64,000 nt of DNA from Lachnospiraceae bacterium (GTDB lineage Bacteria; Bacillota; Clostridia; Lachnospirales; Lachnospiraceae), in contig JAFRYE010000050.1 in NCBI GenBank assembly GCA_017441265.1, positions 1 to 64,000 of the forward strand, written 5' to 3'. Position numbers and translations under genes: made by a program. Below, in pieces: positions 26,348 to 35,600 of this stretch (its first letter is position 1; each line of letters begins with the position of its first letter). Below the pieces are notes generated by a model. It was not told the origin of the DNA, made no database searches, and saw nothing but the letters and a program-made list of their open reading frames with translations.

Positions 26348-29017
26348 TCAGCATCCGAGCTGTGCTTTTGCGACTTCTTTCGCCTTCGCGATACATGCGT
26401 CGACTCCGGCCGGATTCTTGCCGCCGGCCTGCGCCATGTTCGGACGTCCGCCGCCGCCACCGCCGACCAAAACCGCGATCTCTTTGATCAGGTTGCCTGC
26501 GTGCGCACCCTTTGCCATCGCGCTGTCGGAAGCAGCCGCTACAAGATTGACTTTACCTTCCGCAACGGACGCGAGAACGATCATGCAATCCTGCAGTTTT
26601 TCCTTCATCTTGTCGCAGAAGTTGCGAAGCGCTCCCATATCAAGGTTCGGAACCGAAGCCGCAAGTATCTTGATGCCTCCGATCTCCTCCGCACTTCCGA
26701 GCACATCCCCGAGAGAAGAATCGGCGAGTTTGGATTTAAGCTTCTCATTTTCCGACGAAAGGGTCTTGATCTCCGCCTGCAGAGACTCGATCTTCGCCGC
26801 GAGGTTCGCGGGCTCTGCCTTGGCCGCTCTCGCTGCCGAAGCAAGCTCCTGCTCGAGAGTCTTATAGTATGCGATCACATTGCCTGCCGTGATCGCTTCG
26901 ATACGTCTTGTGCCTGCTGCGATACCGGACTCGCTGACGATCTTGAAGAACGCGATCGATCCCGTGTTGGCAACGTGAGTACCGCCGCAAAGCTCGATGC
27001 TGTAGCCGCCCATGTCGACAACGCGCACAACGTCGCCGTACTTCTCGCCGAACAAAGCCATCGCGCCGGTCTTTCTCGCCTCATCGATGCTCATCAGTTT
27101 CGTAACAACGGGATAATCCGCCTCAATCGCCTCGCCCACCAGCTCCTCAACCTTCTCGATCTCCTCTTTCGTCATCGCGTTGAAATGCGAGAAGTCAAAG
27201 CGGAGTCTCTCGGGATTGACGAAGGAACCCGCCTGCTCGACATGCGTTCCCAGCACCGTGCGCAGAGCCTTCTGAAGAAGGTGCGTCGCGGAATGGTTCT
27301 TCGCGGTAGCCGTGCGCTTTGCCTTATCGTACGCGATCGTCACGATGTCTCCGGTGGAGAAGGTTCCGCCGATCACGGTTCCGATGTGAGCGATCTTGCC
27401 ACCCTTTAACTTGATGGTGTCAACGACGTCGAACTCGGCTGTCATCTCACCCTCTTCCTCCACATAGATGCGTCCGCAGTCGCCCTGCTGACCGCCCATC
27501 GTCGCGTAGCAAACGCTTCTGTCAGCGATGATCGCACCGCTCTCGCCCTCGGCGAGCGTGGTCACGATCGAACCCTTGCCTTCCGCTTCCTTCGTCATCA
27601 CGAGGATCCGGCTCTCACAGCTTTCGTTGTCATAGCCGACAAATTCCGATGTGATCGAAGGATCGATCTCATCGTACACGGTCGCATCCGCGCCCATGTA
27701 GTTGGTCTTCTTGCGGGAATTGCGGGCAAGTGTCTTCTGGGCATCCATGGCCTTCCTGTAGCCTTCCATGTCAACCGTCAGACCGCGCTCGGCCAGGATC
27801 TCCTCCGTGAGATCGAGCGGGAATCCGAAGGTGTCATAGAGTTTGAAAGCGTCGTCGCCGGAAAGCACGGTGCCGCCGGCATTTGCCAGCGCTTCCTCCA
27901 TGCCTGCCAGGATCTCAAGTCCCTGGTCGATAGTCTTGTTGAACTTCTCCTCCTCATTGTTGAGAACGGAGAAAATGTAATCTTTCTTCTCCTCGAGCTC
28001 CGGATATCCGTCCTTCGAATCGCGGATGACGGTCTCACAGAGGTTTGCGAGAAACTGCCCCTTGATGCCCAAAAGACGTCCGTGTCTTGCCGCACGGCGC
28101 AACAGACGACGGAGCACGTAACCGCGTCCCTCGTTGGACGGAAGGATGCCGTCGCTTGTCATGAACGTCACGGAACGGATGTGGTCCGTGATCAGGCGGA
28201 TGGAAACGTCCTTCTTCGGATCGGTCTCATACGTAACGCCGGCGATCTCGCAAACGCGGTCGCGGAGCGCCTTCATGGTATCAATGTCGAATACGGTGTC
28301 GACGTCCTGGCATACAACCGCCAGACGCTCAAGGCCCATACCGGTATCGATGTTCTTATTTTCCAATTCCTCGTAGCCGCCCTTGCCGTCGCCGTTGAAC
28401 TGCGTGAACACGTTGTTCCACACTTCCATGTAGCGGTCGCAGTCGCAGCCTACGGTACAACCGGGCTTGCCGCAGCCGTACTTCTCGCCGCGGTCATAGT
28501 AGATCTCCGAGCAGGGGCCGCAGGGACCTGCGCCGTGCTCCCAGAAGTTGTCGGCTTTTCCGAAACGGAAAATGCGCTCTTTCGCTACGCCGACTTCCTT
28601 GTTCCAGATTTCAAATGCCTCGTCGTCATCGAGATAGATAGAAGGGTACAGACGGTTCTCATCGAGCCCGATCACCTTCGTTAAGAACTCCCAGCTCCAT
28701 GCGATTGCTTCATGCTTGAAGTAATCGCCGAAGGAAAAGTTTCCGAGCATCTCGAAAAACGTGAGATGTCTTGCGGTCTTGCCGACATTCTCGATATCAC
28801 CCGTACGCACGCACTTCTGGCACGTGGTCACGCGGCGTCTCGGTGGGATCTCCTGCCCCGTAAAATAAGGCTTCAACGGCGCCATACCGGCGTTGATGAG
28901 CAAAAGGCTCTTGTCATTTTGCGGAACGAGTGAAAAACTCTTCATCTTGAGGTGATCTTTGCTCTCGAAGAACTCCAGATACATTCTCCGCAGCTCATTC
29001 ACACCGTACTTCTTCAT
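26348..29017 (-). CDS. alaS: Alanyl-tRNA synthetase
   Basis: 889 residues, full length. The class II core is at the N-terminus (RRVTTCQKCVRTGDIENVG, HLTFFEMLGNFSFGDYFK), the editing domain carries HSATHLLQKALR and CGGTHVANTG zinc ligands, and the C-terminal domain contains the glycine-rich LVGGGGGGRPNMAQAGGK. It charges tRNA-Ala. Only 25 bp separate it from the upstream xylanase gene, with the ribosome binding site ggagg inside that gap, so no T-box leader is possible there and it is probably co-transcribed with the xylanase. Confidence 0.98.
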   Translation of the reverse strand: MKKYGVNELRRMYLEFFESKDHLKMKSFSLVPQNDKSLLLINAGMAPLKPYFTGQEIPPRRRVTTCQKCVRTGDIENVGKTARHLTFFEMLGNFSFGDYFKHEAIAWSWEFLTKVIGLDENRLYPSIYLDDDEAFEIWNKEVGVAKERIFRFGKADNFWEHGAGPCGPCSEIYYDRGEKYGCGKPGCTVGCDCDRYMEVWNNVFTQFNGDGKGGYEELENKNIDTGMGLERLAVVCQDVDTVFDIDTMKALRDRVCEIAGVTYETDPKKDVSIRLITDHIRSVTFMTSDGILPSNEGRGYVLRRLLRRAARHGRLLGIKGQFLANLCETVIRDSKDGYPELEEKKDYIFSVLNNEEEKFNKTIDQGLEILAGMEEALANAGGTVLSGDDAFKLYDTFGFPLDLTEEILAERGLTVDMEGYRKAMDAQKTLARNSRKKTNYMGADATVYDEIDPSITSEFVGYDNESCESRILVMTKEAEGKGSIVTTLAEGESGAIIADRSVCYATMGGQQGDCGRIYVEEEGEMTAEFDVVDTIKLKGGKIAHIGTVIGGTFSTGDIVTIAYDKAKRTATAKNHSATHLLQKALRTVLGTHVEQAGSFVNPERLRFDFSHFNAMTKEEIEKVEELVGEAIEADYPVVTKLMSIDEARKTGAMALFGEKYGDVVRVVDMGGYSIELCGGTHVANTGSIAFFKIVSESGIAAGTRRIEAITAGNVIAYYKTLEQELASAARAAKAEPANLAAKIESLQAEIKTLSSENEKLKSKLADSSLGDVLGSAEEIGGIKILAASVPNLDMGALRNFCDKMKEKLQDCMIVLASVAEGKVNLVAAASDSAMAKGAHAGNLIKEIAVLVGGGGGGRPNMAQAGGKNPAGVDACIAKAKEVAKAQLGC

Positions 29018-29042
29018 TGTCTTCTACCTCCGTTATTGCCAC

Positions 29043-30287
29043 TCATTGCAATTCTATCGCTTTGATCTCCGGATCCTGCATAGCTCCGTACCACGCCTTC
29101 TTGCGCACCAGCTTCGTGCCGACCATGCGGTACAAAAGCGGCTTCTCGTCGCGGCGCCACGAGATCGAATCATACAATCCCCAGACCGTGATGCAGTCGA
29201 TGTTGATCGATCCGTCTGCCTTGCCTTCGCTCATCTTCTTGAACACTAGGCGGTACTTGCGCGCCTGCGTATCCTCGGCTCCGTTTGCATCCGTGATCCC
29301 GATATCCAGCTCCGTCAGCTGAACCTTGTAGCCTTCGCTCGTAAACAGCGCAGCGGGCTTGCGAATGCACGACTCCACGGAATTGGTGATGGAGAGATGG
29401 CTCTGCATTCCGATCCCGTCGATATTTCCGGCATCCTTAATCGGCTTTAAGCAAGCCAGGATCTGGGATGTCTTTTGATAGCAATTGTAATCGTTATAGT
29501 ACAGATCGACGCCCTCCGGCGCATACTTTCTCGCATACGCGAAGGCATACTCCATGAAATCCGGACCGACGATCTCATACCACGGGCTCTTTACGCGCAT
29601 TCCGTTCACGCCGCCCTGGCCGGGGTCGATCGCCTCGTTGACTACGTCGTAGCAATAGATCTGTCCCGGATAGAGCTCCTCCATCCCCTGCATAACCTGG
29701 CGGATGTAGCTCTCCATACGTTTCAGCATAGTCTCGCGGTCAACGTACTCACCGTTCGTGGAATAGTTCTTCTTGAAGAACCAGTCCGGTGTCTGCTCAT
29801 GCCACAGCAGGGTGTGGAAGCGCACCTTGATGCCGTTGTCCGCGGCAAACTTCATGCTGCGCTTTAATGCTTCGAGATTGATCACCGGCTCCGTGTACGT
29901 CTCCGGAAGTCCGTTCTGACTCGCCTCCCTGCGAAGGAGGGCGTCCGGCTTGGTCTCATTTTCAAATGTCATGCTGTTGAAATTGCCGACGATCTCGCTC
30001 TTGAAATCCGGGTTGTTGATAACACTGATCGGCATAGCCATGCCCACAAGGAACTGTCCGTCGAACACTTCCTTCAGGGTGTGCTCGTCAAGAGGATTCG
30101 GCGTCGGTGTCGGCGTCGCGGGTACTTCCGTCGGAGTCGGTGTCGCTTCCTCGGTGGGAGTCACGACGATCTCCTGTGTCGGGGTAACTGTCTCCGCAGC
30201 GGTATTGTTCTTCTTGTCCTCGCATCCGGCCATCAGCACGGCTGCAAGCATCGCGCATACTAAGACGATCCAAAGTCTTTGCTTCAT
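29043..30287 (-). CDS. Secreted GH10 endo-1,4-beta-xylanase, lipoprotein
   Basis: 414 residues: a lipoprotein signal (lipobox LMAGC, Cys22), a ~45-residue Pro/Thr linker (TPTPTEVPATPTPTPN), then one GH10 domain. Family landmarks are MTFENETKPD, HTLLWHEQTPDWFF, the acid/base glutamate in YDVVNEAID near residue 216, and the nucleophile glutamate in QLTELDIGI near 325. It should cut the xylan backbone while tethered to the cell surface. No carbohydrate-binding module is present. It lies directly behind a tRNA-Glu terminator and 25 bp ahead of alaS, an unusual place for a polysaccharide hydrolase. I see no obvious promoter of its own. Confidence 0.93.
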   Translation of the reverse strand: MKQRLWIVLVCAMLAAVLMAGCEDKKNNTAAETVTPTQEIVVTPTEEATPTPTEVPATPTPTPNPLDEHTLKEVFDGQFLVGMAMPISVINNPDFKSEIVGNFNSMTFENETKPDALLRREASQNGLPETYTEPVINLEALKRSMKFAADNGIKVRFHTLLWHEQTPDWFFKKNYSTNGEYVDRETMLKRMESYIRQVMQGMEELYPGQIYCYDVVNEAIDPGQGGVNGMRVKSPWYEIVGPDFMEYAFAYARKYAPEGVDLYYNDYNCYQKTSQILACLKPIKDAGNIDGIGMQSHLSITNSVESCIRKPAALFTSEGYKVQLTELDIGITDANGAEDTQARKYRLVFKKMSEGKADGSINIDCITVWGLYDSISWRRDEKPLLYRMVGTKLVRKKAWYGAMQDPEIKAIELQ

Positions 30288-30326
30288 AGTCTTTCCTTTC
30301 CGGAAAAATCCTTAAAAAACAAAATT

Positions 30327-30351
30327 GGACCGGATTTGGAAAACCCGGTCC
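30327..30351 (-). terminator. Terminator after tRNA-Glu
   Basis: 7-bp stem ggaccgg / ccggtcc, 11-base loop, followed on the minus strand by AATTTTGTTTTTT. It lies 6 bp past the tRNA 3' end and just ahead of the xylanase ribosome binding site. Confidence 0.88.
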
Positions 30352-30357
30352 GAGGAG

Positions 30358-30429
30358 CAGCTTGTGGGGGAATCGAACCCCCGTTTCCGCCGTGAGAGGG
30401 CGGCGTCTTGACCGCTTGACCAACAAGCC
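30358..30429 (-). tRNA. tRNA-Glu (anticodon CTC)
   Basis: 72 nt on the minus strand. Acceptor ggcttgt pairs with acaagct (one G-U at the end), anticodon stem ccgcc / ggcgg with loop CTCTCAC giving anticodon CTC, T stem ggggg / ccccc with loop ttcgatt. CCA is not encoded; the discriminator base is G. Overall it matches Firmicute tRNA-Glu apart from the rarer CTC anticodon. Confidence 0.95.
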
Positions 30430-30445
30430 AAATGCTGCGTTAATG

Positions 30446-30474
30446 ATATTACCAAAAGAAACAGAAAAAAGCAA
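30446..30474 (-). promoter_or_regulatory. Promoter of tRNA-Glu
   Basis: Minus-strand -35 TTGCTT (30469-30474) and -10 TAATAT (30446-30451), 17 bases apart, about 16 bases before the tRNA 5' end. Confidence 0.8.
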
Positions 30475-30488
30475 GCACTTTTTTCATC

Positions 30489-30503
30489 ATTTTTCGGAAA
30501 ATT
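30489..30503. promoter_or_regulatory. Candidate CodY box
   Basis: ATTTTTCGGAAAATT matches the CodY consensus AATTTTCNGAAAATT at 14 of 15 positions. It lies 15 bp upstream of the tRNA-Glu -35 element. CodY itself is encoded at 45421-46203. Binding is inference from the motif only. Confidence 0.5.
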
Positions 30504-30529
30504 TTCGCAGCCATGAAAAAGCACGGAAT

Positions 30530-32605
30530 TCAGCCCCCCGCAGGCATCGGATGCTCCAGGTCGAAGACGCAGTATTCTTCGTCGCCGGAGTACATGCTGA
30601 ACACTTTCGGGAAAACCTGATTGATCAGCTCCTCGTTCATATTCTCCAACCCCGCGCGCGTCCTGTGCTGCAGGATCAGATAGTTCGCCCCGCATTCCGC
30701 GGCAGCTGCGAGGATCTCCTCCCGGGTTTCCGAATACACGAGATCCCATGTCTGTATCATCCGGGTATCAAAGTCATAACCGGCATTTTTCACCATACCG
30801 CGATACCCGACCGAGTTCTGCAGCCCTGCGGTGTTCATCTGACTCATAAAATTGTCGGGAGCAAGGAAAACGGTGTCTTTCGTGACGCCGGCCTCCCTCG
30901 CCCAGCGAAGCAACGGGGGATCCGACTCGTAGCAATATGCTTTTTTCGAGTCGCATTTGTCGAGGATCATATAGAAATCCGCGACGCCGGTAGCCGTCAG
31001 GGGCACCAGCAACACAAGCACAAGCAGTGCTCTGGCGATGACAAGAGCTGCTTTCCCGCTCTTCTTTTCCTTCTTCTTTCGGCCGCCGCTTAAGAACCGG
31101 CACAGCGCGATACCGCCCTGCAGGCCGATCCAGTAAATGGAGAAAAGAACAAACTTATGGTTCTGCACCATCGCAGGCGACAGTTGCACATGGAACGCAA
31201 ACACCATCGGCATCAAACTCGCGACCAGAACAACTCTGTGCACGGCATCGGAAAACACGGCATACAGGATGATCACCGGTATCATCAATCCGAACATCAG
31301 CCACAGAAAACGGGCATGTCCGAGCAGGGATCGATCCTCCAAAATGTAGCCGTAGGTAAACCGGATCCCGAACTGCTCCGACTCTCCGGCGAACACGGTC
31401 GCCTGGATCACGGTCAAAAAACCGGCGATTCCCGCCGTTAGGGCATACACTGCCATCTCCGTGGAAAATACGGCCATCACCGCCAGCACCAGCAGCGCGC
31501 TGACGACGGAATGCGCATTCCAAAAGCCTGTCATTCCGAGCACCAGTCCGGCAAATACACCGGTCATGATGGTCGCTTTTCTCGTCGGTACAAACTGGTT
31601 GCAAAGGCCGTCCAAGAGCCTTGCGGCCCCCTGCTTCTCCGAATGGAATTTCTTTCGCTCGTTGATTCCCTTGATCAGGTACGGCAGAAACAGCGAGATC
31701 GCGAAAAATGCGGCCGCAAATCCGAAGATCAAATGCCGCTGATTGATGAAGGCATTCTGTTGATAAATTCCCCACCACTCCTTGACCGTCGCACCGAAGT
31801 AGTTGTTGTTGAGGTGAAACGCCTCGGCGAAGTTGTCTTTATTTTCCTTGTAAAACTCCCACAGTGCCAGGGACGGACGGAACATCACCAGAAGCCATAC
31901 CAGATGGCAGTAGTTGCGCCGACCGCACAGGCGGAAGAAACACGCATAGATCCCGCAGAACATGGCCAGCATCGCAAGCACCGCCGGCACGTTGAAGGCA
32001 TGGTCGATGCGCATCCCCAAAAGCTCGAGGTTTCCGGCCAGGAAGTCGAACATGAAATGATAATTGATCCCGGCGTTCGTGTAGTACGGGTAGTCCATCG
32101 GCACATTCTGCCATTCGGACACGGACCGGATCAGATTGACATGAAGCGCATAATCCTCGATCACGGGGTTGGCGATGGCGATCGACTGATCCACGACGCG
32201 AAAGCTCGCGATCATCAAAACCACGGCGACGGACAGCGAAGCGGCAAGGTAAACCATCTCGCTGGTTCCCGGCACCATGCTGCGAAACGTGGATTTCACC
32301 TGGATGCGCTTTCGGAAAATGACGATCAGAACGATCGAGAGAACCGCAAAGGCCGGCATGCAGATTGCGTTGGCGATCGTCAATGGCCGGTCGGCACGAC
32401 GAAACAGACATCCCACCAGGTAGGTTGCCCATGTCAGAGTGAGAACGCCGGAGAGAAAGCATGCCGGAAATGCCGTAAAAAACGGATTCACCGAATGCTC
32501 TCCCGCCGTCGTCAGAATCTTTTTTTGAAACACCCGCGGCACGAAGGCAAGCACCAACGCAAAACCCGTGAGCATTGCAATAAGCAGATACAAAATTCCC
32601 AGCAT
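30530..32605 (-). CDS. Large multi-pass membrane protein, GT-C glycosyltransferase-like
   Basis: 691 residues with about 13-15 hydrophobic segments spread along the whole length and a soluble C-terminal part (from about residue 570) containing AREAGVTKDTVFLAPDNFMSQ and ending LEHPMPAGG. An acidic and aromatic loop after the early membrane segments (NPVIEDYALHVNLIRSV, YTNAGINYHFMFDF) resembles first-loop active sites of GT-C membrane glycosyltransferases that use lipid-linked sugars. I cannot assign it to a named family. The gene starts 29 bp after polC and is probably the last gene of that operon. A role in surface glycan synthesis is inference. Confidence 0.7.
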   Translation of the reverse strand: MLGILYLLIAMLTGFALVLAFVPRVFQKKILTTAGEHSVNPFFTAFPACFLSGVLTLTWATYLVGCLFRRADRPLTIANAICMPAFAVLSIVLIVIFRKRIQVKSTFRSMVPGTSEMVYLAASLSVAVVLMIASFRVVDQSIAIANPVIEDYALHVNLIRSVSEWQNVPMDYPYYTNAGINYHFMFDFLAGNLELLGMRIDHAFNVPAVLAMLAMFCGIYACFFRLCGRRNYCHLVWLLVMFRPSLALWEFYKENKDNFAEAFHLNNNYFGATVKEWWGIYQQNAFINQRHLIFGFAAAFFAISLFLPYLIKGINERKKFHSEKQGAARLLDGLCNQFVPTRKATIMTGVFAGLVLGMTGFWNAHSVVSALLVLAVMAVFSTEMAVYALTAGIAGFLTVIQATVFAGESEQFGIRFTYGYILEDRSLLGHARFLWLMFGLMIPVIILYAVFSDAVHRVVLVASLMPMVFAFHVQLSPAMVQNHKFVLFSIYWIGLQGGIALCRFLSGGRKKKEKKSGKAALVIARALLVLVLLVPLTATGVADFYMILDKCDSKKAYCYESDPPLLRWAREAGVTKDTVFLAPDNFMSQMNTAGLQNSVGYRGMVKNAGYDFDTRMIQTWDLVYSETREEILAAAAECGANYLILQHRTRAGLENMNEELINQVFPKVFSMYSGDEEYCVFDLEHPMPAGG

Positions 32606-32634
32606 GTTCTTTCTTCCCCCGACCGCAGCGGAAA

Positions 32635-35600
32635 TTACTGCTGCGTTTCAAATAAATTCTGTCCGAAGATGTCCTCCAGCCGCATCTGGTTGGACTCCGG
32701 AAGGCCCTGCAACACGCCGACCGCCTGAAGACGGTCCGTCACGCTCTTGCCGACATGACAGCGCTCCCGGAAATCGTCCAGCGATAGGAACGGATTATCC
32801 GGATCCGCGTTGTCTTCGATCGATTTCGCCGCAACCGCACCGAGATCCGCGATCGTCGTCAGGGACGGCATCAATTTGCCGTCGATGATCTGGAATCTCG
32901 ATGTCTTCGCACGGTAGATGTCGATCGGCCAGAAGTCAAAGCCTCGGGCATACATCTCCTGTACAAGACGCATATCGCGGAGCTGCCCCTGCTCCTTGTC
33001 CGAGAGGGCGTAATCCTTGTTATTGCTGTTGCTGCGCCGGATATACTCGCGCATCTTGGACTCGAGTTTCTGCTGTCCCATCGCCATGATCTCATAGTCG
33101 AAGTTCGTCGCACGGATCGAGAAAAATGCGGCGTAGTACGCTAACGGCTGATAAATCTTAAAATACGCAACGCGGAATGCCATCATGACGTACGCACACG
33201 CATGTGCCTTCGGGAACATGTACTTGATCTGCTTACACGACCAAATGTACCAATCCGGCACGTCGCACGCCTTCATCTCCTCCTCCATCTCCGGTTCCAG
33301 TCCCTTTCCTTTCCGGACTTTCTCCATGATCTTGAAGGCGTTTTTGTTCTTCACGCCCTTGGAGATGAGGTAAGTCATGATATCGTCTCGGGTGCAGATC
33401 GCAGTAGACAACGTACACTGCCCCTGAGCGATCAGATCCTGCGTATTGTTTGTCCAAACGTCGGTGCCGTGAGACAATCCCGAGATCCGGATCATATCCG
33501 AAAAGCTCTGCGGTTTCGTCTCCTTGAGCATCTTCATAACGAAGTTCGTACCGAGCTCCGGAAGTCCGAGACATCCCTGATCGCAACCCTCAAGGCTTTG
33601 ACCCGGAAGAAGTCCCAGTTTCTCCGTTCCAAGCATCAGCGACAGAATGTTCGGATCGTCCATCGGAAGCGTCTTAACGTCGATCCCCGTGATGTCCTCA
33701 AGCATTCGGATCATCGTCGGGTCTTCATGCCCGAGGATGTCCAACTTCAACAGGTTATGATCGATCTTGTGGTAATCGAAATGCGTCGTCACGGTATCCG
33801 TGGTCATATCGTTGGCCGGATGCTGCACCGGTGTGAACGTATCGATCTCCTCACCGTGAGGCAAAACGATGATTCCGCCCGGGTGCTGGCCCGTCGAACG
33901 GCGAACGCCGACGCAGCCCTGCGCGATCCGTTCGATCTCCGCGGAGCGTTTCTCGATGCCGTGCTCCTCGTAGTACTTTTTAACGATGCCGTACGCCGTC
34001 TTGTCGGCGACCGTTCCTACGGTTCCCGCACGGAACGTATGCCCTTTGCCGAAAAGAACCTCGGTGTAGGCATGCGCCTTGCTCTGGTATTCACTTGAGA
34101 AATTCAGGTCGATATCCGGCTCCTTGTCGCCGTTAAACCCAAGGAACGTCTCAAAAGGAATGTTCTGACCGTCCTTCGTCAGCGGCTTCCCGCACACCGG
34201 ACATATGCGGTCCGGCATATCAAAGCCGGACTTCAAAAGATACGACTTCACCTCGTCGGAATCGAAATCCGAGTAGTTACAGTTCTTGCAGTAATAGTGC
34301 GGCGGCAGCGGATTGACCTCCGTGATTCCGGACATCGTCGCAACGAACGAAGAGCCGACGCTGCCTCGGGAACCTACCAGATAGCCGTCGTCGTTGGAAT
34401 GCTTCACAAGTCGCTGCGCAATGATGTACAACACAGCGAATCCGTTGGAAATGATGGAGTTCAGCTCCTTCTCCAGACGGTCGCTGACCACCTTCGGAAG
34501 CGGGTCTCCGTACCAGCTGTGCGCCTTGTCGTAGCACAGTTTTCGAAGCTCCTGGTCGGAGTTCTCGATCACCGGAGGACATTTGTCGGGGCGAACCGGC
34601 GCGATATGCTCGATCATCGAATTGACGCGGTTGGGGTTCGTCACAACGACTTCGTACGCCTTCTTCGGCGGCAGGTAGGAAAACTCCTCGAGCATCTCGT
34701 CCGTCGTTCGGTAATACAGAGGCGGCTGCCGGTCGGCGTCCTCAAACTTCTTCGAAGCCATGATGATCCGGCGGTAGATCTCATCCTCGGGATTTAAGAA
34801 ATGAACGTCACAGGTGGCGATGCACATTTTCCCGTGCGCATCCGCAAGATCGACGATGCGCTTATTTAATGCCGCTAAGTCGGATTCGTTCTGCACCTGC
34901 GGGAACTTCTCGGAATCGATCATGTAGCGGTTGTTTCCGAGCGGCTGGATCTCGTAGTAATCATAGAAATCGCTGATGCGCTTGACCTCTTCCTCGCTCT
35001 TATTTTCCGCGATCGCGCGGAACAGTTCTCCCGCTTCGCAGGCCGAGCCGATGATGATTCCCTCACGCATCTGCCGTAACAGACTCTTCGGGATTCGCGG
35101 CTTCGCGCGGAAGAAATAATCGAGGTGCGATCTCGACACAAGCCGGTAGAGATTGTTCCGTCCGACATCGTTTTTGCACAGCAAAATGATATGATAGCTC
35201 GGAAGGCGCTTGATCGCCTCCTTGTCTTTCTCGAGATCAAACGGTGTGCCGTCTTCCTTCGTTACGGACTCGTCGTCGACAATATAGCCCTCGCACCCGT
35301 AAATGATCTTAAACTTCTTGTAGGCCGCCTTCTTCTCCTCGTCGTCGGGGAACATCTTCGACGGGTCGATGGCGTGGGCGGCGTCGACGAAGGACTGCAC
35401 AACGCCGTGGTCCGTGATCGCGATCGCCGGGTGTCCCCACTCGAACGCTCTCTTTACAATGGTGGCCGTATCCACCACCGCGTCCATATCGCTCATCTGC
35501 GTGTGGCAATGCAGCTCCACGCGCTTTACCGGAGCCGTGTCGGTCCGTTTTCTGCGGAAATCCTCCGCCTTGCGCATACCGATCACATGGTTGACGGTGA

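Noticed and set aside
29018..29042. T-box leader upstream of alaS
   Set aside because: Only 25 bp separate alaS from the xylanase stop, too short for a T-box.
30480..30529. Terminator between the GT-C-like gene and the tRNA promoter
   Set aside because: Only a loose TTTTTCAT / ATGAAAAA pairing with a long AT-rich loop is visible; not strong enough to annotate.
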